Assembly (NCBI GenBank): GCA_022702705.1
Contig: CM040423.1
Location: 115,563,738-115,627,737, forward strand
Direction: 5' to 3'
From: Papilionanthe hookeriana x Papilionanthe teres
Taxonomy: Eukaryota > Streptophyta > Magnoliopsida > Asparagales > Orchidaceae
Length of the DNA stretch: 64,000 bases
Part shown: positions 23,070 through 34,355 of the stretch, one piece after another
How positions within the stretch are numbered: position 1 is the first letter of the stretch
Layout: each line of letters starts with the position of its first letter
Translations under genes and position numbers: made by a program
Notes under the pieces: generated by a model
Databases searched by the model: none
Seen by the model: only the letters and a program-made list of their open reading frames with translations
Told to the model about the DNA's origin: nothing

Positions 23070-25424
23070 AGGGTGGAGGGCCTCCCAGGGAGAGTTAGGG
23101 CTTGGGATCGGCTCCTCTTGGCAAGAGAAGAACGGCTCCAATGGCCACGCGAGGATGGGGCAGCTCAGCAGGTGAGAATTCCAAGTTGGGCTCACATGTG
23201 AGCTCTCGGCCATGGTGTTTTCCGACGGCTTGGTGGCTGGCCGGCCAGGCATTGGTCACCCTCAAGATCAGGTGGGTCAGGGCTGGGACTTGGTGTAAGC
23301 AATTGGCAAATGCCATGTGTAAAGAGCTTGGATTGAAATGGAATGAGGGGAAGGCCATTTTGGGTTCAAATGAATCAACCCATGGTTTTGGGCTAGGTTC
23401 ACCACCCAAGGCCTGGTCTTGGGCTGAAAAGGGTCACTTGGGTCAGCCAAGAGAGAATGGTGTGGTCTCCATCCATGATGAGGTGGCTAAGCATGGTTTA
23501 GTGTGTGACATGCTTAAGGTAAAAAAGGGTTTAAGAAGGATTAGGAAAGGGGCCCCTCCTTTTTCCATTAATGGCTTGATCACATGTCAAGCCTTCCATG
23601 GCTTCATGTGGCTTGTCCATGGCTTGCATGGCTCACCTTTGGCTTGGGAAAAGGTTTGGTCAATTTCATGAAAATGGATTTTAGGAATTTTTGGTAATTT
23701 GATTTAAATTTGTATGAAACTTGATTTGGAATAATTTGATGGTGAATTTAGGACTTAGGTAATGGCTTTAATTAAGTGGATGGCAAATGGAGATGTCATG
23801 TGGGCTTTAGGGTAGATTTTGGGCTTTTGAATTTGAAGGAAGTGGGCTCTTAGGAAAGTTTAAGGGAAATGGGCTTTTTGATTTTAGGATGGGCATTTGG
23901 GTAAAGATTTTGTGAAGAACTTTCTCAAATAAATGTCATAATTGGTTTAGGGATGTTCTATGAAGGGCTTGGAGTCAATTTGGTGTGATTTGGAGTTGAA
24001 TTGGTTTGAATTTGGGTTTATTTGGTAAGTGGGCCTATATGGGTCCAAGTGGGCCAAGTTGGGCTGATGTTGGGCTAGGGTTGAAATTGATGTAAAATCA
24101 ATGTTGAGAAATGTTTATGGGAGTGTTTCAAAGAGGTTTTGGCTTTGGTTGGGCTTTGATTTTGGGGTTTGGGCTCATTTGGGTTAGGTTTGGGTTTAGG
24201 TCAAAAATGGGCCTTTTAGCTTTGGGTTGAATTTGAGTGGGGTTTGGGTCTAAATTTTGGGCAAATCATGTTAGTGTTTTGTTTGTGGGAATGTTAAGGA
24301 AGATTTAGAAAAGTTTTGGGGTTAATTGGAGTTGAATTGGGTGAGTTTGGGTTAGGTTTGGGTCATGGGTCAAAATTGGGCTTTAAGGCCAAAAGTGAAA
24401 TTGGATCCAAATGTCAATCAAATTGGACTTGGATTTGGTCTAGATTGGTATTGGGGATGTTGCATTGAAGTTTAGAATTGAATTGGACCAAAATTGGGGT
24501 CAATTGGGTAGGTTTGGTTTAACATTGGGTTCACTTTGGGTTAAAATGGGCCAAATTGGGGGTTTTGACAAAAGTAGGGTAAATTGACAAAATTTGCCCA
24601 TGGTGTAGTTGGACAAAATGAAATTGGGAATATTTGGGATTTTCTGGAATTTTCTAGGAATTTTCTGAATTTTTGGATTTTTGGCAAGAGGGGTATTTTG
24701 GGTATTTGGAGGGTATTGGGAGGTTTTCTTGGAATTTTTGGTATTTTTGGGTATGGATGATCAATTTAAGTGATGTGGAAATTTTTGGGATTGATTTTGG
24801 AGAATTTTGGGTAATTTGGAAATTTTTGAGAAATTTGGGTAATTTCAAGGGTTTTGGGTAGGCTAAGCGGGTGTAGGGTCTCGGGGGTCAAAATTGAAAA
24901 TTTGGGAAATTGAAGATTGGGTGGATGTAAGTGGAAAGAAGTCATTTTGGTTGAGCCATGAAGCCATATCAAGCCCATATGAGCCATGAAGGGACCCATT
25001 TGAGGCATTCACTCATGTTGTTCCTAACCCTCTTAGCGAGGGCTTAGGGGTTAAGGACCATCCATGTGAATCACCTACATGAGTCGGGAGGTCAAGTTAG
25101 GTATGGGTGTGTGAAAGTGTAGTGTATAGGTGTAGTGTGTGTGTAAGTCGGCCCCTCACTGGACCGGACCGCCTGGGGCGATCCTAAGGCCGGAGAGTCC
25201 TATAGGAACTCATCCTTTAAACTTCCACATTTGATTTCAACCCTCTAGGTGATTAGGGGTCTATAGTCAAGTTTGTGGAGTTTGCAGGGAGTTAAGAAGT
25301 GGTTTGAATTTCTAAAAGGTGGGTCCCAATTCTAGTCCTCTAAGATAGTCAAAGGAAAAGCCTAAGGCTAGATCCTAAGTACTAAAGAGAAGAAGAGAAG
25401 ACCTCATCAAAAATGAGGTCAACA

Positions 25425-26566
25425 TCTGTTTATGTAATTGACCCAAGGAAAAAAGGTTAATATTTTTGTGACTATTTTATACTGATTTTGATGATATTGC
25501 ACTTTAAAGAAGGGTATTTTTGGTGTTTTTCTAAAAGTATAAAGATTTAAGGACAAAGGAGCGAAAATATGCAAAAAGGAGCGAATTTGGAGAAAAAAGG
25601 ACCAAATTATGCAAATTTGACCTTGGGCGCCAACGGCGTGATTTTCCCTAGTGTTCAAAATAAATTGCAAGGGAGGCCGCCGATGTCGAAGGTTGAGGCC
25701 GCCGATGTCGACGATTGAGGCCGCCGACGGCGGGGCCTGTTTAAAGTACTATTTCTAGAAGGCTACTGACGGCGCAGCTCGAGGCTGCCGACGGCGAGAT
25801 CAATGGTTCTTTCCAGAAATACATAGAATGTGGACGATTTTCGAAGGGGTGCCGGCAAAACCCTTAGAGTCTCTTCTACAACTTTAAAAAGAACCATTTT
25901 AGGCCAAAAAATGGTCTCCTATGTGTTTGTTGAGAGAGTCCAAAGTCAACAAAAAGGGTCTAAAAGAGTCCATTAGTGATATAAGTGTGTATATTAGTGA
26001 GTAGATAGTTATTTTAGTGTTGTTATTTAGTGAGTAGTGAGTTCCAATATATCTTTTGTGAGGAATTCTTCGAAGGATTGTAAGAGTGTAAGGGAACTGA
26101 GAGATCTCTTCTGCATTGCCGTTTCGAAGGAGAATTTAAAGAAATGAAAAGATTCAAAGGAACTTCAAGGAGTTTGCTTGGGAAGAAATTTAAGATAAGT
26201 TGTGTTTATTTACTACATTTTGTAGAACTTTACTTTATTATATGAAATCCAAGTTTTATTGCATCCTCTTCATAAATTCTGAGTAGTTGTTTTGTCTTTC
26301 TCCTTATTTTGATGTTTTTGTGGAATGATTATATGAATTAGTGCATCAAACATATTATAAAGAAGTTGTGATGATATTATACCTAAACTTACTTTACTAT
26401 ACGAATTGAACATTTCTATTGTTAAAATCTGTGAAGAATTCATAAAATCTGACCGTGGGCTAAGGATTCTTAACTAGTATGTATCACATTTCTCTTTTAA
26501 AGGTAGACGGGTAAACTCTTGAAAGGAGAAGTGCAAATAAATAAGAAAATAATATTAATCGGGCGT
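25425..26566 (+). mobile_element. Truncated Athila LTR (copy A), duplicate of the element 2 5' LTR with 14 bp of its flank
   Basis: From TGACCCAAGG at 25439 it matches the 5' LTR of element 2 (34356 onward) at about 97% by eye. The 14 bases before it (tctgtttatgtaat) are the same RT-gene bases that flank element 2 at 34342-34355. It stops at 26566, where the second 1.49 kb repeat begins, so about 700 bp of LTR is missing. It carries the family's GCCGACGGCG signature (25.6-25.8 kb). Confidence 0.85.
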
Positions 26567-28058
26567 ACAATTATGTTTGCCTTCACAAAGTCGATCTTCC
26601 ATATGAAAGGGTATTAGTGTAAAAATTAATCTTATATATATGACCTCTTCTTTCAAGTATTCGCAAAATTTAATTCAGTTTTTGCAAAATCTTAATTTGT
26701 CATGGATGACTATGTTGGTGTGGTGGTTGTATTATTTTATTTTCTTTAATAAAAAGATATCCTCTTCCAATGAACTTTTAAAAATGATATTTCATCTAAA
26801 AATACTTTAATACGAAATATACCAAAAAACGTTGTTATTCAATTATAAAATTTTATTGTTTTAAGAAATTATTTAGGCCGAGTTCTTCAACAAGCTTAAT
26901 AACTAAAGCATATTTACTTTTGTGATTGATAAAACAATTAATTAAGCTCTATAACTGCATGATATTAAAATATCCTATCACACTTGTTTTATTTGGTTTA
27001 TCATCTGTACTCCAAAAGTATGTCTGCATAAATTACGATGAAATCCTATAGACTAAAGAGAAGGATGATCAAGATGGCTCACATGGGATCAAAGGAAACC
27101 TCAACATGAGCCCACGTGATCTTGTACCTAACCATGACCACCCTTGCAATTGGGTCCAAAGCATGTCGTGCAAAAGCACCTCAGTTCAAAGATCAAGACC
27201 AACCCCCACAAAAGAAATGGATCTACCCGACTCCCCAGTATAACACCACCAATCACCTCAGACAAACCCTAAGGACTCGCCAGAATTATTCACAAGCCTA
27301 GCATGACAACCACATAAATCTCCCAATGGTTCTCTTGTTAAAGGTGTGAGTTACCTATTAGATTACAATAATGTGTCTCCTACCCAACAATCTAGGCTCA
27401 TCTTGGAAACATAAATTGCACTTACGGTGTCAAAAGCTAACAATCAGACAAGAGGAATCGACCAAACCAAGTCCGACAACCCAAGTACCCTCAGGAGTCA
27501 ATCGACTTCTTCTAGCCAAGCCAACTGACTATCCTCGATGGGGTCAACCAACTGTCTAGTGCATGAGAGTTGATCATCTTCCTTGACTCAACGAAATTGA
27601 CCAAATGAACCTAGCCGACTAAAGGGGCACTGTACTTAGACGGTTGAATAATAGGGCAGTCGAGCTTGAGACAATTTATTTATTTGTCTATTTATTTATT
27701 CATGTATTTATCTATGATCAAAATTTCCTGTGACATCCCTATTTAAGCAGAGGAAAGCACATAATTGTACACATTATAGATATTTGCCTATAAACAGGGG
27801 GATTTCTAAAGTGAAGGGCTAATGAATCGTTCATGCTAGTCTAGTCGCATTTCTACTCCATTAGTCTCTCTCAACCTCTCTCTCCTTCCCTCTCTTATCC
27901 TATGCTATATTCCTTGGGTTTGATTCACAATATTATTGAATATTGAAAATACTTAAATGCGTGGCAAGAGTGATACATGATAATAACAAGAAGAGGAGCA
28001 TAGCTAGAAGAAGATGCTCACCAGAGAGACATGGGGGAATTCGAGTGCACTCGTGAGT
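26567..28058 (+). repeat. 1.49 kb LTR-like repeat, copy 2
   Basis: Same unit as 3961-5453, with only scattered substitutions by eye and the same TATA-like box. Its left edge cuts the Athila LTR copy A. After its right edge comes sequence not found beside copy 1. Confidence 0.7.
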
Positions 28059-28436
28059 TTATGTAGCAGCAAATTTAGTAGTTATGGTACCAAATGATGA
28101 GCTAGATGATGGAGGTCACCAGAGAAGCAGCGACTTAAGAAGTGGAGGAGACAATTCTATAGTTTATCCTCCGAGAACAAGGGACGGCACCCAAAGGCTA
28201 AAGGACAACCTAGGCGCCGAAGAATAAGGAGACACTTAATACCAAGATAGTGTTGGATCTGCAGTGCTAGACTGACAAAGTTTTATGCACAGTAAGGCCC
28301 CTCGCCAGCCAGTAAAAGCATTCTTCTGACAAATTTTAGTTTCAAAAATTTAAAGAAGTTCACGACACAAGATTTATAATCCAATAAAGGTCGAGTTGAT
28401 TATGTTGACTACCTCACATTATTTTAGTTGAGTGAT
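28059..28436 (+). other. Unassigned segment, possible internal start of the element owning the 1.49 kb repeat
   Basis: A 47-codon ORF (28084-28227, MVPNDELDDGGHQRSS...) opens shortly after the repeat and could be a truncated gag start, but no motif proves it. The rest is non-coding. It is cut off by the Athila LTR starting at 28437. Confidence 0.3.
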
Positions 28437-30019
28437 TGATATACCCGAAATATATAATATCTTTATGCACATTTTTATACTTATTTTTTGATGATATTGC
28501 ACATTAATGGAAGGTATTTATGTGTTTTTCTTTCAACTACACTTAAATGGACCAAATATGCCAATAAGAGTGAAGAAGGATCAAATTTGGAGCAAAAATG
28601 AAGAAGGTGTTAAAATGAACTGGGGGCCTAAGCGCCCAGATCTGGTGCTTAAGCGCTAGCAGACAGAGAGGGATGTGCTTAAGCACCAGAGACCTTGCGC
28701 TTAAGCACCAGATAGTTACTTTGCAATTTTAGTGAATTTATGACAAATTTTGAAGAGGTGTTTGAGGCATCTTTTGGTACAAACATGGGTAACTAATCAA
28801 GGGCACTAAAAGACAGTTAAATTTCACTTGAAAGGATGCATCTCTTAGGTATTATCATTAAATATGAACATATTTTGATGAGACACCAAGGCACTTTTTG
28901 GAGAAAGTATAAAAGGACTTAAGTGTGGTTGTGTGTTGAGTTCTTTTAGGGAGAGAAAAGTTAGAGTTTGTAGAGAGTAGTTTTAGTAAGAATGTGTAGG
29001 ATTCTTACTTAGGTTTCTTCACACACTTCTCCTTCCTAGTGAAAGAGAGGGTGAGTGAAGATTCCTAAGTAAAAACCTATTGTGTATTGAGATTTAAACC
29101 CTCTTGGGTTGGGTGAATAGTCCAAGGGAGGCTTGTAAGAGAAAGGAAGAGATTCAAAGGAACTTCAAGTGTTTGGTGGAGAGAAACTTGAGATAAGTTT
29201 TTATTTTTTTCTACTTGGTTGCTACTTTTAAAACTATTTGTGGTTATGTTTTCTTCTTGAATTCAGAGTAGTCTTTTTTATCCTTTTACTTAAAATGACA
29301 AGTAATTAAATGTTGAATGAATGTTGTGGAAGTATTGCTTTTTAATGTTGGAAGAAGTTGTGTTGATTCAATCCTTGCACTTCATTTACTTCTTGATTTG
29401 CCCAATCATGATGTTAACATTTGTTGTGAGAACATGTAAGATCCTAGTAGGTATTGTCTCAATCAATAATAGGTAGGAATCACATGGGATTATTTGGATG
29501 AGAAAGTAATTCATATAATCCTGTGCAAATAAATAGGAAAATATACTTTGGTGGGTGTAGAATTAGAGACTTTAGGGTGACAGACTAAAGACCCTAATTT
29601 GATTTATTGTTTTAGGTTTTGATTCGAGAGTTAGCCCGAGGTGGAAGGAAATGAGAGAACTCTAGAGAGAGAGCTAGTAACTTCCCTATCTAACCCATCT
29701 TCAGAACTAATCAAACATTAAACTAGCTAATGTTCTTTATAGCATTTCTAGTAAGGGTAAAGAATAAAATTGCTCCTATTTGGCACAACACATTTTGATT
29801 ACTTCCACAATAGAATTTTTTTACTTACTACTAATTCACGATATGAAAAAAGATATTTTCATTTATACTTCTTTAAATTTTACAAAAATTTTGCTATGGT
29901 TAGATAATTGTTCCTTTTATTCTTAATTTACTAAAATACAAAAAAAATCATATTTTAAAATTTTACTATTATCTGAAACTGTTTAAGTAAGTGACTTTTT
30001 CTAAATAGAATTTGTGTTC
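28437..30019 (+). mobile_element. Athila element 3, 5' LTR left part
   Basis: Starts TGATATACCC and contains the conserved Athila LTR words GATGATATTGCAC, GTGCAAATAAATAGG and TATTTGGCACAACAC. A TATA box (TATAAAA) lies at 28918-28924. Its palindromic signature is GCGCTTAAGC-type (28630-28710). It is interrupted at 30019 by element 1 and resumes at 56982 after a TGTTC duplication. Bases 28432-28436 (gtgat) are the candidate target duplication of element 3, whose other end is not in the window. Confidence 0.85.
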
Positions 30020-31114
30020 TGATCCACTTAAAAAGTACCTACTTTTATGCCTTATCTATGATTCAATTTTTAAGTATATTTTGCTTTAATGGAAGGTATT
30101 TTTATGTTTTTGGATATAGGTGATGAAAAAAAGAGTTCAAGAAGGAAAAATGAGTAAAATGGAGCAAAAATAGAGCTAAAAAGTAAAGTTGCAAAAATTA
30201 CTGGTCTGGCACCTAGGCGTCAGAATCTGGCGCCTAGGCACCACAGTTACTTTATAGAAGATTCATTAAATTTGGATGAATTTTAAAGAGGTGCCTTAAG
30301 CAACCCCTGGTCATTTTTGAAGCTCTATAAATAGGAGTCATTTCTACAGAAAGAGCAGCTCCTCCCCACGCATGAGATCATTCTACAGAGCTCTCCCCTC
30401 ATCTGAGATAGTTCTACAGAGCTCTCCTGAGCCCGAAAATAGTTCTAGAGACCCCGCAAATATTCTTCTTAAGTATTTAGTGAGTTTATTTTAGTTATTT
30501 TGAGTGTTACTACTCAATTCCTTTAGTAGTAAGTGAGAGTTTGTAAGTGTTGGTGTTGTTGACCCATTCTTCCCTTGGACATCTAGAAGTGTGAGTCTAG
30601 ATTAACCCATTCTGCTAATAATACATCCTAAACCAATCTATAAATTAGCCAATGTTCTTTATACTATTGAGCGAAGGTAAAGAATAGGAATATTTCTATT
30701 TGGCGCATTGCCATAATTTTAAGTTCTCCACGAATGATAGTTTTTCTGAAAAATCTTGGATTAGTTGAAAAGGAGAAAGTTGTTTTATTTATAGTTGCAT
30801 CAACCTTACTTTATTGCTACTTTACTTGCATCTAGTAGAAATTTCATAAAACTTATAATCTGCTTTTTGAAAATAAATAAAAATTATAATTACTTTTAAT
30901 TTGAAAATCTATTAATTTCTTAAATTAATCTTCCCCGTGGGATCGATAACCAGGACTCCAATAGAGCCCTGTATTACTGGATACGATACGTATACTTGCG
31001 TAGCACCCATGGTGTGCAAAATATTTTCTAAAATTATATATTTATTTTTTTCATACTACCCATTGAAATATAAATTAAAGGATAAATTGTAGGCATAGTT
31101 ACGGGTCGAGGTCA
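30020..31114 (+). repeat. Element 1 5' LTR, 1095 bp, internally deleted
   Basis: TATA box CTATAAATAGG at about 30324-30334, followed by three related units ending TTCTACAGAGCTCTCC. Compared with the 3' LTR it lacks about 500 bp, the part corresponding to roughly 55920-56430. The deletion joins GTTGGTGTTGTTGA to CCCATTC. The signature GGCGCCTAGGC lies near 30220-30240. Confidence 0.92.
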
Positions 31115-31121
31115 ACTTTTT

Positions 31122-31140
31122 TGGCACCGTTACCGGGGAA
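31122..31140 (+). promoter_or_regulatory. Element 1 primer-binding site, tRNA-Asp type
   Basis: TGGCACCGTTACCGGGGAA, two mismatches from TGGCGCCGTTGCCGGGGA, the complement of the plant tRNA-Asp 3' end used by Athila elements. It lies seven bases after the LTR end. Confidence 0.85.
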
Positions 31141-31386
31141 GTGAAAGACAATTCTTAGATTTTTCAAATTAAAAATATTTTATACACTTTTATTTCTTTA
31201 AAAATACAAAAATATTTACAAAAACAAAAATACCAAAAAGATTTTATTTTACTTTATTTTCAAGTCCTTTTATTTTATTTTTCTATGTGTAGTTCTGGAT
31301 CTGAAAAATTATTACTTTTTTATTCTGAATTAGAAATAATTGTTAAAAGAATTAGAAAAGGAAAATAAATTCAAAAATATCAAGAA

Positions 31387-32600
31387 ATGACTAACTTACA
31401 TAACAATAATGAAAATCTAATAGAAATTAATGAACAAAATGTTAATAAATCATTAAGGGATTATGCAAACCCTACAGCTGATGAACTTCATATTAGTATT
31501 CAAAAGCCTACTGTAGATGCTAATTCTTTTATGCATAAACCTCCTATTATTCAAATGGTTCAAACTAATCAATTTGGAGGAACTCCAAATGAGGATCCAA
31601 ACTTACACCTTGCTCGTTTCTTAGAACTTTGTGCTACCTTTAAATATAACAATATTTTTGACGATGTTGTTAGGCTTAGACTCTTTCCTTTTTCCTTAAA
31701 GGATAAAGCAAAGATGTGGCTGAACTCATTAGCAACTGGTTCTATTAAAACTTGGGCAGATATGACACAAAAATTCCTTGCTAAATATTTTCCTCCTTCT
31801 AAAACTGCTAAATTAAGAAATGATATTACTTCAGTTATTCAATTTGAAGCAGAGACAGTTTATGAAACATGGGAAATATTTAAAGAACTATTAAGAAAAT
31901 GTCCTCATCATGATTTACCAAATTGGTTAATTATTCAAATATTTCATAACGGACTTATTGGATCACTTAGATCTATTATAGATGCTGCTGCTGGAGGTTC
32001 TTTAATGGCTAAGACATTTGTTGAAGCTTATACCTTAATTGAAGAAATGGTTAACAATAATTTTTAATGGCCTTCTAAAAGGGTTAATCCTAAAAGAGTG
32101 GCAAGTATTCAAGATAATGAAGCATTTTCTATTTTAGCATCACAAGTGGCTGCGATATCTAAGAAATTCGATAACTTTGCTATTAACGTATCGCATGAAG
32201 TAATGACAATTTTGTAAATATTGATGATTCTCAAACAATGGAGACATTGCAAGCTATTGCTAGTAAAACTAATAATCCTTATTCGAATTATTATAATCAA
32301 GGTTGGAAAAATCACCCTAATTTTATTGGAATAATGGACATCAACAATGGGGTAATAATCAAGTTAATCCAACTGGGAATTGGAACAATCAAGGAAGTTC
32401 AAACTTTAGTCCTACTTATCCTCCTAGTTTTAAAAATCAGCAGAAAAAGTTATCTTTAGAAGTATTGATCTTGCAACTAGGTAATCAGTTACAAAGTCAA
32501 AACACTGCTATTCAAAATATTAAGAATCAGGTGGGACAATTTGCTAATTTAATTAATTACAAACCTCAAGGAACACTTCTTAGCAATGTCTAAATTAATC
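31387..32600 (+). pseudogene. Element 1 gag
   Basis: Athila gag forms the particle that carries element RNA. The first 226 codons (31387-32067) are open and show RDYANPTADELHISIQ, KPPIIQMVQTNQFGG, EDPNLHLARFLELC, RLFPFSLKDKAKMWL, KFLAKYFPPSKTAKLRND, FKELLRKCPHHDLPNWLI and DAAAGGSLM, a near-standard Athila gag core. A TAA replaces the expected QW-type continuation at 32065. The downstream part (ASIQDNEAFSILASQVAAIS; NPYSNYYNQGW; LGNQLQSQNTAIQNIKNQ) continues through a few stops and a frameshift to about 32600. It is the least damaged gene in the window. Confidence 0.92.
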
Positions 32601-33372
32601 CAAAAGAAATTGGAAAAGACCATGAACAAGCAAAAGTTGTTCAACTTAGAAGTGGGAAGGAATTAAAAGAGAAAATTCAGAATGAAATTAAAACAGAGAG
32701 AGAGATTGAAGAGATTGTAAACCTAAAAAAACTCTTTTTCCAAGTAAAGATCAAACTGTAATTCCTATTGAAGTGGAAGTTGAAAAACCACCACCACCTT
32801 TTCCTCAAAAACTAAAACAACAGAAGCTTGACCATCAATTTTCTAAGTTCTTTGAGATTTTTAAGAAACTTACCATCAACATTCTTTTTGCTGAAGCTTT
32901 GGAACAAATGCCGAGTTATGCAAAATTTATGAAGGATATTTCAAGCAAGAAAAAGAAATTTGAAGCTTATGAAACTGTTACATTAAGTGAAGAATGTAGT
33001 GCGATAAGTCAAAAGAAACCACCTCAGAAGCTTAAAGATCATGGATGTTTCTCTATACCATGTGCTATTAGAGAAAAATTTTGTGGAAAAGCCTTATGTG
33101 ATTTAGGAGCAAGTATTCATCTCATGCCATTTTCTATCTTTCGAAGGTTAGACTTAGGAGAGATTTCTCTCACCACTGTAACCCTTCAGTTAGTTGATCG
33201 ATCTATTACTTATCCTAAAGGAGTTATAGAGGATGTCCTTGTTAAAGTGGATAAATTTATCTTCCCTGTGGATTTCATTGTACTGGATATGGAAGAAGAT
33301 AAAGAAATACCTATTATTTTAGGGAGACCTTTTCTAGCTCTAGCTGCCGGACGTGTTATGATTGATGTGTAA
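32601..33372 (+). pseudogene. Element 1 protease region
   Basis: An open stretch of 199 codons at 32773-33372 shows PPPPFPQKLKQQ, FFEIFKKLTINILFAEALEQM, LSEECSAIS and FSIPCAI. It then has the active site CDLGASIHLMPFS (DLGAS codons at 33100-33114) and VDFIVLDMEEDKEIPIILGRPFLA. This is the usual Athila aspartic protease, with D-L-G in place of D-T/S-G as is common in this lineage. The domain itself has no stop until 33370. Codons before 32773 are in other frames, so the polyprotein is broken. Confidence 0.9.
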
Positions 33373-33387
33373 AAAGGAGAATTAACA

Positions 33388-33820
33388 ATGAGAGTTAATG
33401 ATCAAGAGATAACATTTAATGTTGTGAAATCAATGAGGTGTCCTGACAAACAAAAATGTTATCGGATGGATATTACTGATTATATAATTGAAAAGCATTA
33501 TCAAGAAAAATGTAAAGTCATTTCTGAAGAAAAAAATGATAAATCTACGTTATATAATGAGTCATTAACTGAAGAAATTGAAGAAGTGAATAAAGAAAAT
33601 TTATTTGATGAAACTCATTATATTCATGATAATTGGGAAATTTTAGACATGACTAAAAATGATATACTCTTACCCTCAGTTGAAAAAGCCCCTGAACTGG
33701 AATTAAAAATGTTACCTGCACATTTAAAGTATGCATTTCTTAGAAATTCATTAAATTTACATGTGATTATATCTTCAGAACTAAGCAAAATCAAGAAGAA
33801 AAATTAATAGGAGTCCTGAA
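33388..33820 (+). pseudogene. Element 1 protease-RT linker
   Basis: A 139-codon acidic ORF (MRVNDQEITFNVVKSMRCPD ... ELELKMLPAHLKYAFL) that matches the connector between protease and RT in Athila pol. One stop at 33370 separates it from the protease, and a stop plus frame change at about 33805 separates it from RT. Confidence 0.75.
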
Positions 33821-34355
33821 GAACTATAAGAAAGCTTTTGGTTGGACTATTGCGGATATAAGAGGAATAAACCCTTCAATCTGTATGCATAGGATTTTAA
33901 TGGAAGGAAATTGTAAACCTACTATTGAACCTCAAAGAAGATTGAATCTAATTATGAATGAGGTTGTTAAAAAAGAGATTTTAGAATGGTTAGATGCTAG
34001 AAGTATTTATCCTATTTTGGATAGTCAATGGGTAAGTCCTATTCATTGTGTTCCGAAGAAAGGAGGAGTAACTGTCATTGTTAATGATAAAAATGAATTA
34101 ATCCCTACAAGATAAGTTACTGGATGGTGAATTTGCATTCGAAAATTAAATAATGTCACTAGAAAGGATCATTTTCCTTTACATTTCTTGGATCATATGT
34201 TGGATAAATTAGTTGGACACTCATATTTCTGTTTTTTGGATGGATATTCTGGTTATCATCAGTTACCCGTTGCTCCTGAGGACCAAGAGAAAACAACATT
34301 TATAAGTCCTTATGAAACATTTGCCTTTAGAAGAATGCCTTTCTGTTTATGTAAT
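33821..34355 (+). pseudogene. Element 1 reverse transcriptase, left part
   Basis: Contains AFGWTIADIRGINPS, MHRILMEGNCKPTIEPQRRL, WVSPIHCVPKKGG, FLDGYSGYHQLPVAPEDQEK and TFAFRRMPFCLCN. It stops at 34355 in the middle of the F-G-L-C-N-A-P-A motif because element 2 is inserted there. The Gly of that motif is Cys here. The gene resumes at 48407. Stops at about 34113 and 34127 already break this half. Confidence 0.92.

Larger units (their letters stand above)
5454..25424 (-). mobile_element. Tat/Ogre-lineage Ty3/gypsy element carrying an AlkB-like domain, 3' LTR missing
   Basis: Read on the minus strand: LTR (25424 down to 17924), tRNA-Arg-type primer site, ORF1, gag, protease, RT, RNase H, second RNase H, integrase, AlkB-like region, then a 3' region with tandem repeats. 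The Tat assignment rests on YVDDVVIKSK in RT, the GRPWIHENRMVPS-type segment after protease, the EFKDCFAWNYDEMPGL linker, and a second RNase H with FDGAS, YEALI and GDSQL motifs. No copy of the LTR start (GGTCAACA on the plus strand) was found at the low-coordinate end, so the element is truncated where it meets the 1.49 kb repeat. All genes are broken by frameshifts and stops. The internal region is richer in CpG than the Athila elements. Confidence 0.85.
17924..25424 (-). mobile_element. 5' LTR of the Tat element, 7.5 kb
   Basis: On the minus strand it starts TGTTGACCTCA at 25424 and ends GCCGACA at 17924, next to the primer site. A plus-strand relative at 60508-61931 has the same two ends and matches, in reverse, the 25.4-24.4 kb and 18.4-17.9 kb parts, which fixes both borders. 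A TATA box at about 23058-23066 would give a U3 of about 2.4 kb and a transcribed leader of about 5 kb. Inside lie a (TTTAA)n tract, an AT-rich middle part and a GC-rich island. Antisense ORFs such as 23102-23671 show no domain. Confidence 0.75.

Noticed and set aside
23102..23671. 189-codon plus-strand ORF within the Tat LTR
   Set aside because: It is antisense to the element, spans U3 and the TATA box, and has no domain. Long open frames arise in this GC-richer part on both strands.
3961..28058. The two 1.49 kb repeats as the two LTRs of one giant element
   Set aside because: There is no target-site duplication, no definable TG...CA ends, no primer site after copy 1, and the interval holds an oppositely oriented Tat element plus a truncated Athila LTR.
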